Below are positions 16,501-26,300 of a DNA stretch of 64,000 nucleotides, in pieces. Numbering within the stretch: position 1 is the first letter of the stretch; each line of letters opens with the position of its first letter. The position numbers and the translations under genes are program-made. The notes under the pieces were generated by a model. It had not been told where the DNA came from. It searched no databases and was given only the letters and a program-made list of their open reading frames with translations. The stretch is from Cytophagales bacterium (GTDB lineage: Bacteria; Bacteroidota; Bacteroidia; Cytophagales; Microscillaceae), in contig JAAFJG010000009.1 in the NCBI GenBank assembly GCA_013298075.1, positions 1 through 64,000 on the forward strand, in the 5' to 3' direction.

Positions 16501-17659
16501 TAGTTGGTTATATAGTCCTTGTTTTACTATGGTTGCTGGAAAAATCTATACATTAGATTTTAAATATCGTACTAATACAAATACTGAAAAATTAGTAGCA
16601 ATGTTAGTTACATCAAATACTGCTACTACTGGCACTACTATCAAAGATTACCCTGCTTTATTAAGTAATGGAGCATATAGCTCGGAAACAGGGATTACAT
16701 TTTTAGCCCCAGCCAATGGTACTTATTATATAGCATATCAATTATATTCTGCTATTGCTACTACTGCAGGCATTGTTCTTATCGATGAATTAAAAGTTAC
16801 AAATACTGGTCTTGCACCTGCAGCACCTGCTCAGCCTACTGCTGGCATAGCTACACCTTCTCCTTTGCAAGTAGATTTGAGTTGGACAGCATCTGTTACA
16901 TCAGGAATAGAAGCGGCTACAAGTTATAGAATTGAATTTGCTACCACATCAACAGGAACTTATACTTTATTGGCAAATGTCAATGCTCCTGCGGTCGTTT
17001 ATTCCCATATAAATGCAATAGGAGGTCAAGCATATTTTTATCGTATTTTTGCGGTAAATGTTTATGGAACTTCTGCATTTGCAACAGCAACAGCAACAGC
17101 TGGTATATTAGCAGCACCAACTTCATTGACAATAGGCGCTCAAACTACAGGAAACGCATTAAATTTGACTTGGACTGCTTCGCCAACTGCGACAGGATAT
17201 AGTGTAGAAAGGGGTATTATTCCAGCTGGTGGCGGAGCTAGTACTTATTCAGTTATAGGTACATCTACTACTACAAATTATACTGATACAGGTTTGACGG
17301 AAGGAGCATTTTATAGATATAAAGTGCGTGCATCAAAAGGTACACCTATTCAATATTCTGATTATTCTAATGTAGCAACTTCGGCTGCGGTACTTGCCTT
17401 AGAACAAAATTCTTTCTCAAAACAAATTGTAGTAAGTCCAAATCCAAATGAAGGTAACTTCAAAGTAAATATGACGAATGTAAAACCTAATCGTGTAACT
17501 TTCATAATGACTGATATGACAGGAAAAGAAGTTCACCGTAGCACAGGAGATAATGAAGATACTTTTAACTTCAATATGTCAGGTGTATCGAAAGGTATTT
17601 ATTTGTTGTATATCAATACGGACAAAGGACAAGGCGTTAAAAGAGTTGTGATAAAATAA
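13502..17659 (+). CDS. Large T9SS-exported multidomain adhesin-like protein
   Basis: The 1385-residue protein has a signal peptide ending at VNGQ. It has four choice-of-anchor-J-like modules (about residues 40-220, 340-520, 655-825, 950-1095), each with a phrase like NDWLISNCMKLNAGSLYRISYYRR and ending in an IDDFTV/LDNFSI strand. Immunoglobulin/CARDB-like spacers containing NCGSFTATT lie between them. Two fibronectin type III domains follow at about 1103-1295. The end is a T9SS type A sorting domain (ISPNP-like VVSPNPNEGNFKV, GKEVHR, GIYLLYI, GVKRVVIK). It would be exported across the outer membrane by the type IX system and anchored or released. Its codon use is richer in GCT/ACT than that of its neighbours, as expected for a Thr/Ala-rich surface protein. 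Confidence 0.92.
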   Translation: MIKFNKLFRNLYTKALNIGVVMMFGLGIVNGQTDLSLAGSVFSQNFDNATGTAFSTLTPPFTSQDNNAGNTWRVFTTVGTTTPVNIARGGSGACAGYPFSATLPADDWMFSSALTMKAGQNYRFSHFYATLTNANGPYPEKLRMYVGRAAGAAPTSADMLAATTGQLIKDYGAFSNTDYLADNINFTVPTDGTYYIAWYAYSDRDQFILRIDDVSVTNVTPVPNDISITSITTTATPSNCGSFTATTPFSIKVKNTGINAQSNFPVNFSATRNGTALAAIASQNVTSLAPDAEITLTVNLDLTLGGTYILTATSALTGDGNTNNNTRTGTSFNPFADLTAQGTFSSNNFLSFTSVGWSTNPVPTGDSGWFFVNIGSVAVPDGAVLGARPAAAASNDWVISNCMRLQQNQKYRISYQRRAFNNSNPIIASTTPEKLKMFVGNTNMPASMTTQILPLGQTVAGDETFTNAAFQTITYEYTHAAVTGTYYIGWQQTSDAAPTGFPTTTADVGILLDNFSIVAMPNIDMTMDRRVPFPTNFNTCGGFTNATPIEIKAWNSGTQPVTSISAKYRVRDIANARRGANMPSTTYITPATAISFSTFPIAPNEFISLNFNLNAIQLPNGGTGFYLVDVYFEGDGLAVNDTLRFSIFNPYSDLTAPGSIYTEGFEDSFDLLSNKGWTSIDSNSDTDLWTSRFAGVARTGTGFAICPRSDVNNSNDWLISNCMKLNAGSLYRISYYRRSVNGSTTAGLSEKMKTYWGTSNTVAAMTNQIGTEETFSNATYTLVTFDFTPTTTGTHYFGFQQTSDFVAAAATAIIGIAIDDFTVLAVPPFDVETVSITTTANPTVCGSFTATTSFTVTANNVGTTTTITNNTFTFTITRNGTPITVTGTSSINSLAIGTPGTFIMTADLTLPGIYVVTATSTRSGDPNTTNDTQTFTITRPIQDLTVNLSSYSTSFEGTSLATSGWTTQATGGWGLGSNPTFASQGTNYPFVRSSTTAVSNSWLYSPCFTMVAGKIYTLDFKYRTNTNTEKLVAMLVTSNTATTGTTIKDYPALLSNGAYSSETGITFLAPANGTYYIAYQLYSAIATTAGIVLIDELKVTNTGLAPAAPAQPTAGIATPSPLQVDLSWTASVTSGIEAATSYRIEFATTSTGTYTLLANVNAPAVVYSHINAIGGQAYFYRIFAVNVYGTSAFATATATAGILAAPTSLTIGAQTTGNALNLTWTASPTATGYSVERGIIPAGGGASTYSVIGTSTTTNYTDTGLTEGAFYRYKVRASKGTPIQYSDYSNVATSAAVLALEQNSFSKQIVVSPNPNEGNFKVNMTNVKPNRVTFIMTDMTGKEVHRSTGDNEDTFNFNMSGVSKGIYLLYINTDKGQGVKRVVIK

Positions 17660-17692
17660 TCAATAAAAATTATTTTATTGTCATAAAAATAA

Positions 17693-17727
17693 AAAACCTT
17701 AACAAAGTAAAATTTGTTAAGGTTTTT
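17693..17727 (+). terminator. Strong rho-independent terminator
   Basis: AACCTTAACAAA and TTTGTTAAGGTT form a 12-bp perfect stem followed by TTTTT. It ends the T9SS-protein transcript. Confidence 0.9.
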
Positions 17728-17804
17728 TTATAAATAAAAAATATCCAAAAAAATATAAAAATAATCTTATAAAAATAGAAGAAAAATATAAAAAAAAATA
17801 TTTT

Positions 17805-17838
17805 TTTGTTATATATTCATAAAAATAACTTAATTTTG
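17805..17838 (+). promoter_or_regulatory. Promoter of the LysM transglycosylase gene
   Basis: TTTG at 17805-17808 and TAATTTTG at 17831-17838 lie 22 bases apart, 69 bases before ATG 17907. This rules out the in-frame TTG at 17847 as the likely start, because it falls in the start-site region. Confidence 0.6.
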
Positions 17839-17906
17839 CAAGGTAATTGCAAATAGTGTTTTTGACATCAAAAAAATATTTACGTTCTATTCCAAAAAAA
17901 TGTATT

Positions 17907-19394
17907 ATGAAAAAAATATTTCTATCATTTTGTTTATTCGTTTGTTTTTCGGGCTGTATTTTTTCTAATTTACACGCATTTGATTTAAGAAAAACCTATA
18001 TCATCTCAAAAGATTCTTTAAAAAAAGATTCAATCTCCTATCTATTAAAAGATTTTATTCCTACACTCGATGTAGAGATGATAAAAGATAGATTGAGTTG
18101 TAGCCAAAGACAAATCAAACTTACTTACGCACCAGACGTACAAAAATGGATACATTTTTATACCGTCAAACAAAGAAATTATACTAAAACTATTTTAGAA
18201 AAAAGTACTTTCTATTTTCCGATTTTTGAGGAAGTTTTAAAAAGAAACAATATGCCCGACGAATTAAAATATTTATCTATCGTAGAATCTGCCCTCACTC
18301 CTTCTGCTGCCTCTTGGGCTGCTGCAGTAGGTTTATGGCAATTTATTCCTTCTACAGGCAAGCGTTTTGGATTGCATCAAGATGGATTTATAGATGAAAG
18401 AATGGATTTATACAAATCTACGCAAGCGGCTTGTGATTATTTAAAATATTTATATAATTATTTTGGAGATTGGCAATTAGCGTTGGCGGCTTATAATTGT
18501 GGCGAAGGTCGTGTGGGTTGGGCAGTGAAACAAGCAGGTGGAAAAGGAGCAGATTTTTGGAAAATTTATAACTTTTTGCCGTTGGAAACGCGCGGTTATG
18601 TACCTGCATTTATAGGTGTAACGTATGCAATGACGTATCACAAAGAACATTTTATTTTTGCTGAAAACGAAATGACTTTTATTCCTTCGGATACCATTCA
18701 CGTCAATCAATTTGTAAGCCTTGATGAATTTGCCAAACAAATCGAAGTGAGTAAAGAAGAATTAGAAAAATTAAATCCACATTTGAAACGCAAAGCAGTA
18801 CCAGCATATTCAAAAAATTATCCAATTCGTTATCCATCTCGTAAAAAAGAACATTTAGCAAGCAATCGCCACGCTATTTTACAAGCCTCTTCGCGTGCAA
18901 GTCGTAAAGATTTACCTTATACATTTTATCAAAAATCTACTCCGCCTGTTGTGCCTGTTTCTAATCCTGTGAACAATGCACAAACTTTAGCCACTACGAT
19001 AAAAGATAAAATAAAAATTACACATAAAGTTGTTTATGGTGAATCTTTGGGACTAATTGCGATGAAATACAATGTAAATACGGTTAATTTAGCGGTTTGG
19101 AATAATTTGAATGCTGGAATGATACATCCTAATCAACATATTGACGTGTGGGTTGCTCCTAATTCTAATGAAGCAAAATTAGTACAAAATACTACTAAAA
19201 CTGCTCCTACGGTTGCTTCTGTAGCATCTGCACCTAATGCAAAAAGATTACATACAATTCAATATGGTGATAATTTATGGGATATTTCTCGCAAATATGA
19301 TATTACGGTTGATGCCTTAAAAAGACATAACAATATGACAGAAAGAACAATGTTAGTACCGGGGCAAAAAATTTCTATTCCTGCCTCTAAATAA
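17907..19394 (+). CDS. Membrane-bound lytic murein transglycosylase D-like, with two LysM domains
   Basis: The 495-residue protein has an N-terminal signal with possible lipobox FSGC (or Sec cleavage after LHA). An SLT lysozyme-like domain follows, with catalytic Glu127 in IVESAL, the GLWQFIPSTGKRFGL block, and ALAAYNCGEGRV, then YVPAFIG. Two LysM modules bind peptidoglycan at about 372-416 (YGESLGLIAMKYNV) and 448-494 (YGDNLWDISRKYDI ... LVPGQKISIP). It cleaves the glycan strand with formation of 1,6-anhydro-MurNAc. The organisation is that of MltD. It has its own promoter and terminator. Confidence 0.92.
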   Translation: MKKIFLSFCLFVCFSGCIFSNLHAFDLRKTYIISKDSLKKDSISYLLKDFIPTLDVEMIKDRLSCSQRQIKLTYAPDVQKWIHFYTVKQRNYTKTILEKSTFYFPIFEEVLKRNNMPDELKYLSIVESALTPSAASWAAAVGLWQFIPSTGKRFGLHQDGFIDERMDLYKSTQAACDYLKYLYNYFGDWQLALAAYNCGEGRVGWAVKQAGGKGADFWKIYNFLPLETRGYVPAFIGVTYAMTYHKEHFIFAENEMTFIPSDTIHVNQFVSLDEFAKQIEVSKEELEKLNPHLKRKAVPAYSKNYPIRYPSRKKEHLASNRHAILQASSRASRKDLPYTFYQKSTPPVVPVSNPVNNAQTLATTIKDKIKITHKVVYGESLGLIAMKYNVNTVNLAVWNNLNAGMIHPNQHIDVWVAPNSNEAKLVQNTTKTAPTVASVASAPNAKRLHTIQYGDNLWDISRKYDITVDALKRHNNMTERTMLVPGQKISIPASK

Positions 19395-19414
19395 TTTTTC
19401 TTTTCTATCAATAG

Positions 19415-19457
19415 AAAAACACTTATTTTCGTATAATGAAAGTAAGTGTTTTTTTAT
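19415..19457 (+). terminator. Rho-independent terminator
   Basis: A stem of about 14 bp (AAACACTTATTTTCG / TGAAAGTAAGTGTTT, including a G-T pair) is followed by a run of seven T. It ends the transglycosylase gene. Confidence 0.8.
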
Positions 19458-19472
19458 TTTGAGTTATTTTTT

Positions 19473-19690
19473 ATGGTTCATGGGAAATTATTGTGGAACT
19501 AATTTTATTCTATTATAAATAGCCATTTATTTTGAAAATATAGAAAAATATCAATTTGAAAAACGGAGAGATTTTTGGCTAAAGCCAATAATTGAATTTT
19601 ATATTATCCTCCAGATAAATCTGGAGGCAATTCAAAAAACACATTTCAAAAAAAATTCATTTTCCGTACAAATTTCCTAAGAACCCCAAA
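19473..19690 (+). repeat. REP-like dispersed repeat, copy B (full length)
   Basis: This is the longest plus-strand copy. It has a start block ATGGTTCATGGGAAATTATTG, the hairpin TTGGCTAAAGCCAA (19574-19587), the palindrome CCTCCAGATAAATCTGGAGG (19607-19626) and an end block TTTCCTAAGAACC. The copy at 53122-53334 on the other strand matches it from end to end. It sits between the transglycosylase terminator and the duplicated restriction-modification genes. Confidence 0.8.
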
Positions 19691-19751
19691 TAAAAGATGA
19701 ATTTATTAATACTTTGGATAACTTATTTTTTAGATGCTCTCTTAAAAAAAA

Positions 19752-19878
19752 TTTGAATACAAAATGAAACTTCACACAAAAAAAATATTTTAATTATTAC
19801 ATAATTTGTTTTATTATGATTACTTTTGTAGTGCAATATTTTTAAACATACATAAAATGGATTTATTTCAAAATTATA
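19752..19878 (+). repeat. Truncated third copy of the type IIG promoter and first codons
   Basis: These 127 bases are repeated exactly at 19879-20005 and again at 23211-23337. They hold the promoter element TACTTTTG (19821-19828) and ATG 19857 followed by seven codons. The next copy then starts immediately, giving the peptide MDLFQNYI and a TGA stop. Confidence 0.9.
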
Positions 19879-19947
19879 TTTGAATACAAAATGAAACTTC
19901 ACACAAAAAAAATATTTTAATTATTACATAATTTGTTTTATTATGAT

Positions 19948-19955
19948 TACTTTTG
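19948..19955 (+). promoter_or_regulatory. -7 element TACTTTTG of the type IIG gene, copy 1
   Basis: It lies 36 bases before ATG 19984. Identical elements are at 19821-19828 (truncated leader) and 23280-23287 (copy 2). Because it lies downstream of the in-frame TTG at 19933, that TTG cannot be the start on a transcript made from this promoter. Confidence 0.55.
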
Positions 19956-19983
19956 TAGTGCAATATTTTTAAACATACATAAA

Positions 19984-22900
19984 ATGGATTTATTTCAAAA
20001 TTATATAAAAGAATTACAAGACACGCCCATCGACAAAATAACTGAACACTCAAAACGTTCAGCCTTAGAAAATTTATTAAAACAAATTGCAGAAGAAATG
20101 GTACATAAAATTGCTATTTTGCACGAACCTAAAAGAGAAAAAAACTTTGGCTCGCCTGACTTCAAAATATCACAATCCGAAAATATTATTGGTTATATTG
20201 AAACCAAAAAATTTGAAGAAAATTTAGATAAAACTTTAAAATCTGACCAAATTACAAAATATAAACAACTTTCTGATAACATTATTTTAACTAATTATTT
20301 AGAATTTATTTGGATAAAAAAAGGAGAAATAAACCAAAGAATAAACCTTTGTTTTTTAACTGATATCGAAAATAAAAAATTTCAATTAGATATATCAAAA
20401 GCAAACGAAGTCAAAAAACTTATCAAAGATTTTTTTTCGCAAGCCGCCATTGGCATTGATAGCACCCAAAAATTAGCAGAAGTTTTGGCATTGAGAGCAA
20501 GATATTTAAAAGATTTTATTTTTGATGAACTCCAATCACAAAATAAAAAACAACAAACAGGAAAATTATATGATTTATATGCAGCCTTTAAAAATTTCGT
20601 TTTTGATAATCTTACTATCAGCGAATTTTCAGATGCTTTTGCTCAAACTTTAGTATATGGATTATTTTTAGCCAAATTAAATGCCAAAACACAAGACATT
20701 AATTTATACAATGCCAAAAAATTTATTCCTATTTCTTTCAAATTATTAAAAGAACTCGTCAATTTTTTAGATGAACTAGATAATGAAGAATATAAACCAA
20801 TTCGATGGATAGTCGAAGAAGTTTTGACTGTGATGAATCATATTCAATTAGATAAAATCAATGAAAGTTTATCTTTCAAAAACGAAAAAAAAGACAAAGA
20901 TAATTTCACTATCAAAGACCCTTATGTTTATTTTTATGAAGATTTTTTAGCGGCGTATGATTATAATTTACGAAAAGCAAAAGGTGTTTATTATACGCCT
21001 CCTGCAGTCGTAAACTTTATTATTCGGGCTATAAACCATATTCTTGTCAATGATTTTAATATTAAAGATGGTTTTGCAGATAGAAAAAAAATAACTGTAT
21101 TAGATTTTGCGACAGGAACAGGAACATTTTTATTAGAAATTTTACAACAAATATTTAATACTTTGCCTGCTAATTCGGGTAAAAGGAAAGATATTATTTC
21201 GGAACATATTTTAAAAAATTTATTTGGATTCGAGTATATGATTGCGCCTTATACGGTCGCACATTTAAAATTATCTCAATTTTTGAAAGACCAAAATTAT
21301 GAAATGACAAGTGATGATGCTTTTCAAATTTTCCTTACAAATACGCTCGTTCCGATGGAAAAACAAAATAAAATTTCGTTATTACCTGCGTTATCAGAAG
21401 AAGTAACCAAAGCACAAAACGTAAAAGAAAAACCTATTTTAATCATTACAGGCAATCCGCCTTATAATAAAAAATCAAAAAATAATGGTACTTGGATAAC
21501 CGAATTGATAAAAGGACATGATATAAATGCCCAAGAAGAAAATAAAAATCAACCCAATTATTTTATGGTTGATGGCACGCGTATGAAAGAAAAACAAAAT
21601 TGGTTGCGTGATGATTATGTTAAATTTATTCGTTTTGCGCAATGGAAAATGCAAAATATTGAAAATGGCGTGATTGGAATTATTACTAATCATACTTTTT
21701 TAGATAATATTACTTTTCGAGGTATGCGACAAAGTTTGCTTAATTCTTTTGACCAATTATATTTTTTAGACTTGCACGGAAGTGCCAAACAAGAAGGAAA
21801 TATTCCTGATGGCAAAAAAGATGAAAATGTTTTTGATATTGAACAAGGCGTTTCTATTTCTTTTTTGGTTAAAAATAAAGGTAGCGAAAAAAAAGTATTT
21901 CATTCAGAAATGTGGGGAAGTAGATTTGATAAATATCGTCAATGTTTGAATAATTCTTTTGATACGATAGATTGGAAAGAAATTAAACCTATTTCGCCCA
22001 ACTATTTTTTCGTGCCTCGTTCTGATGAATTTAAAGAACAATATGATTCTTTTTGGTCTGTTACCAAAATTTTTAAAGTGTTTAGTTTGCCATTGATGAC
22101 AGGAAATGATAAAATTACAGTTCATTTTGATAAAAAATCACTTTTGGAAACGTTGCAAATATTCAAAGAAGAAAGTGTAGAAAATATTAAAAAATATTTT
22201 CAAATTAATGAAGAAAGTACAAATTGGACAATCAGCAAAGCAAAAAATGATGTAATTACTTCGAATAATTTTGAAAATAATATTACCACTATTAGTTATC
22301 GACTTTTTGACCAAAGAATTACTTATTTTACAGGAAAATCTTCGGGATTTCATAGCCGCCCAAGTACAATATCAAAACATTTATTAAACGAAAATATAGG
22401 TTTACTTTTACCAAGACAAATATCAAGACGTAGTTTTCAACACGTTTTTTGTGTGAATGAAATTCCTGATATGTGTTGTTTTTCAGCAGAAACTAAAGGA
22501 GCAAATCAATTATTTCCTCTGTATTTATATAATGAAGAAATGAAAAATGGTAAAAAAATCGTAGTAAAAGAAACAAATTTTTCGAAAGAATTTATAGAAT
22601 TTTTAACAAAAAATTATCAAAATATAACCTTTACACCTGAACAAATGATAGGTTATATATACGCTATTTTGCATAGTGATACGTATCGAAAAAAATATTA
22701 TCAAGACCTAAAAATTGATTTTGCGCGTATTCCTTTTACAAAATCGACAGAAATTTTTCTATTGATTTCGAAACTTGGTATTGAATTAATCGATACGCAT
22801 TTATCCAAAAAAATTCCTGATATAAACATAGGTGCGTTTATTGGTCAAGGCAATAATTTAGTCGAAAAAATAGATTTTGACGAGAAATTACAACGAATTT

Positions 22901-23115
22901 ATATCAATAAAAATCAATATTTTGAAAAAGTAAATAGCCAAATTTATGAATTTAAAATTGGTGGTTATGAACCGCTTGATAAATATTTAAAAAATAGAAA
23001 GGAAAAAATATTAACTATTGATGAAATTGAAAATGTAGAAAATATCATTAAAATTTTAGATTTTACCATTGCTCAAATGAAAAAAATAGAAGAAGAAACA
23101 AAAAAATGGATATAA
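19984..23115 (+). CDS. Type IIG single-chain restriction-modification enzyme, copy 1
   Basis: The 1043-residue protein combines nuclease, adenine methyltransferase and specificity parts. The N-terminal PD-(D/E)XK nuclease shows Pro58-Asp59 ... Glu73-Thr-Lys75 (SPDF...YIETKK). A helical connector precedes the N6-adenine methyltransferase core, which has motif I LDFATGTGTF near residue 375 and motif IV NPPY at 491-494. ITNHTFLDN and a C-terminal half (about 640-1043) would hold the target recognition domain. No helicase domain is present, which separates it from the larger type ISP (LlaBIII-like) proteins. The enzyme should both methylate and cut at one recognition site. It is transcribed alone and duplicated downstream; the next gene is the second copy. 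Confidence 0.88.
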   Translation: MDLFQNYIKELQDTPIDKITEHSKRSALENLLKQIAEEMVHKIAILHEPKREKNFGSPDFKISQSENIIGYIETKKFEENLDKTLKSDQITKYKQLSDNIILTNYLEFIWIKKGEINQRINLCFLTDIENKKFQLDISKANEVKKLIKDFFSQAAIGIDSTQKLAEVLALRARYLKDFIFDELQSQNKKQQTGKLYDLYAAFKNFVFDNLTISEFSDAFAQTLVYGLFLAKLNAKTQDINLYNAKKFIPISFKLLKELVNFLDELDNEEYKPIRWIVEEVLTVMNHIQLDKINESLSFKNEKKDKDNFTIKDPYVYFYEDFLAAYDYNLRKAKGVYYTPPAVVNFIIRAINHILVNDFNIKDGFADRKKITVLDFATGTGTFLLEILQQIFNTLPANSGKRKDIISEHILKNLFGFEYMIAPYTVAHLKLSQFLKDQNYEMTSDDAFQIFLTNTLVPMEKQNKISLLPALSEEVTKAQNVKEKPILIITGNPPYNKKSKNNGTWITELIKGHDINAQEENKNQPNYFMVDGTRMKEKQNWLRDDYVKFIRFAQWKMQNIENGVIGIITNHTFLDNITFRGMRQSLLNSFDQLYFLDLHGSAKQEGNIPDGKKDENVFDIEQGVSISFLVKNKGSEKKVFHSEMWGSRFDKYRQCLNNSFDTIDWKEIKPISPNYFFVPRSDEFKEQYDSFWSVTKIFKVFSLPLMTGNDKITVHFDKKSLLETLQIFKEESVENIKKYFQINEESTNWTISKAKNDVITSNNFENNITTISYRLFDQRITYFTGKSSGFHSRPSTISKHLLNENIGLLLPRQISRRSFQHVFCVNEIPDMCCFSAETKGANQLFPLYLYNEEMKNGKKIVVKETNFSKEFIEFLTKNYQNITFTPEQMIGYIYAILHSDTYRKKYYQDLKIDFARIPFTKSTEIFLLISKLGIELIDTHLSKKIPDINIGAFIGQGNNLVEKIDFDEKLQRIYINKNQYFEKVNSQIYEFKIGGYEPLDKYLKNRKEKILTIDEIENVENIIKILDFTIAQMKKIEEETKKWI

Positions 23116-23315
23116 AAAAACTAATATTTACGAAACGCATTAAAAAATCTATCTAAAAATTTTTTTTTGCATAAACTTTCTAAGAATAGTAGTGATTAAA
23201 AAAGTTCATTTTTGAATACAAAATGAAACTTCACACAAAAAAAATATTTTAATTATTACATAATTTGTTTTATTATGATTACTTTTGTAGTGCAATATTT
23301 TTAAACATACATAAA

Positions 23316-26300
23316 ATGGATTTATTTCAAAATTATATAAAAGAATTACAAGACACGCCCATCGACAAAATAACTGAACACTCAAAACGTTCAGCCTTAG
23401 AAAATTTATTAAAACAAATTGCAGAAGAAATGGTACATAAAATTGCTATTTTGCACGAACCTAAAAGAGAAAAAAACTTTGGCTCGCCTGACTTCAAAAT
23501 ATCACAATCCGAAAATATTATTGGTTATATTGAAACCAAAAAATTTGAAGAAAATTTAGATAAAACTTTAAAATCTGACCAAATTACAAAATATAAACAA
23601 CTTTCTGATAACATTATTTTAACTAATTATTTAGAATTTATTTGGATAAAAAAAGGAGAAATAAACCAAAGAATAAACCTTTGTTTTTTAACTGATATCG
23701 AAAATAAAAAATTTCAATTAGATATATCAAAAGCAAACGAAGTCAAAAAACTTATCAAAGATTTTTTTTCGCAAGCCGCCATTGGCATTGATAGCACCCA
23801 AAAATTAGCAGAAGTTTTGGCATTGAGAGCAAGATATTTAAAAGATTTTATTTTTGATGAACTCCAATCACAAAATAAAAAACAACAAACAGGAAAATTA
23901 TATGATTTATATGCAGCCTTTAAAAATTTCGTTTTTGATAATCTTACTATCAGCGAATTTTCAGATGCTTTTGCTCAAACTTTAGTATATGGATTATTTT
24001 TAGCCAAATTAAATGCCAAAACACAAGACATTAATTTATACAATGCCAAAAAATTTATTCCTATTTCTTTCAAATTATTAAAAGAACTCGTCAATTTTTT
24101 AGATGAACTAGATAATGAAGAATATAAACCAATTCGATGGATAGTCGAAGAAGTTTTGACTGTGATGAATCATATTCAATTAGATAAAATCAATGAAAGT
24201 TTATCTTTCAAAAACGAAAAAAAAGACAAAGATAATTTCACTATCAAAGACCCTTATGTTTATTTTTATGAAGATTTTTTAGCGGCGTATGATTATAATT
24301 TACGAAAAGCAAAAGGTGTTTATTATACGCCTCCTGCAGTCGTAAACTTTATTATTCGGGCTATAAACCATATTCTTGTCAATGATTTTAATATTAAAGA
24401 TGGTTTTGCAGATAGAAAAAAAATAACTGTATTAGATTTTGCGACAGGAACAGGAACATTTTTATTAGAAATTTTACAACAAATATTTAATACTTTGCCT
24501 GCTAATTCGGGTAAAAGGAAAGATATTATTTCGGAACATATTTTAAAAAATTTATTTGGATTCGAGTATATGATTGCGCCTTATACGGTCGCACATTTAA
24601 AATTATCTCAATTTTTGAAAGACCAAAATTATGAAATGACAAGTGATGATGCTTTTCAAATTTTCCTTACAAATACGCTCGTTCCGATGGAAAAACAAAA
24701 TAAAATTTCGTTATTACCTGCGTTATCAGAAGAAGTAACCAAAGCACAAAACGTAAAAGAAAAACCTATTTTAATCATTACAGGCAATCCGCCTTATAAT
24801 AAAAAATCAAAAAATAATGGTACTTGGATAACCGAATTGATAAAAGGACATGATATAAATGCCCAAGAAGAAAATAAAAATCAACCCAATTATTTTATGG
24901 TTGATGGCACGCGTATGAAAGAAAAACAAAATTGGTTGCGTGATGATTATGTTAAATTTATTCGTTTTGCGCAATGGAAAATGCAAAATATTGAAAATGG
25001 CGTGATTGGAATTATTACTAATCATACTTTTTTAGATAATATTACTTTTCGAGGTATGCGACAAAGTTTGCTTAATTCTTTTGACCAATTATATTTTTTA
25101 GACTTGCACGGAAGTGCCAAACAAGAAGGAAATATTCCTGATGGCAAAAAAGATGAAAATGTTTTTGATATTGAACAAGGCGTTTCTATTTCTTTTTTGG
25201 TTAAAAATAAAGGTAGCGAAAAAAAAGTATTTCATTCAGAAATGTGGGGAAGTAGATTTGATAAATATCGTCAATGTTTGAATAATTCTTTTGATACGAT
25301 AGATTGGAAAGAAATTAAACCTATTTCGCCCAACTATTTTTTCGTGCCTCGTTCTGATGAATTTAAAGAACAATATGATTCTTTTTGGTCTGTTACCAAA
25401 ATTTTTAAAGTGTTTAGTTTGCCATTGATGACAGGAAATGATAAAATTACAGTTCATTTTGATAAAAAATCACTTTTGGAAACGTTGCAAATATTCAAAG
25501 AAGAAAGTGTAGAAAATATTAAAAAATATTTTCAAATTAATGAAGAAAGTACAAATTGGACAATCAGCAAAGCAAAAAATGATGTAATTACTTCGAATAA
25601 TTTTGAAAATAATATTACCACTATTAGTTATCGACTTTTTGACCAAAGAATTACTTATTTTACAGGAAAATCTTCGGGATTTCATAGCCGCCCAAGTACA
25701 ATATCAAAACATTTATTAAACGAAAATATAGGTTTACTTTTACCAAGACAAATATCAAGACGTAGTTTTCAACACGTTTTTTGTGTGAATGAAATTCCTG
25801 ATATGTGTTGTTTTTCAGCAGAAACTAAAGGAGCAAATCAATTATTTCCTCTGTATTTATATAATGAAGAAATGAAAAATGGTAAAAAAATCGTAGTAAA
25901 AGAAACAAATTTTTCGAAAGAATTTATAGAATTTTTAACAAAAAATTATCAAAATATAACCTTTACACCTGAACAAATGATAGGTTATATATACGCTATT
26001 TTGCATAGTGATACGTATCGAAAAAAATATTATCAAGACCTAAAAATTGATTTTGCGCGTATTCCTTTTACAAAATCGACAGAAATTTTTCTATTGATTT
26101 CGAAACTTGGTATTGAATTAATCGATACGCATTTATCCAAAAAAATTCCTGATATAAACATAGGTGCGTTTATTGGTCAAGGCAATAATTTAGTCGAAAA
26201 AATAGATTTTGACGAGAAATTACAACGAATTTATATCAATAAAAATCAATATTTTGAAAAAGTAAATAGCCAAATTTATGAATTTAAAATTGGTGGTTAT

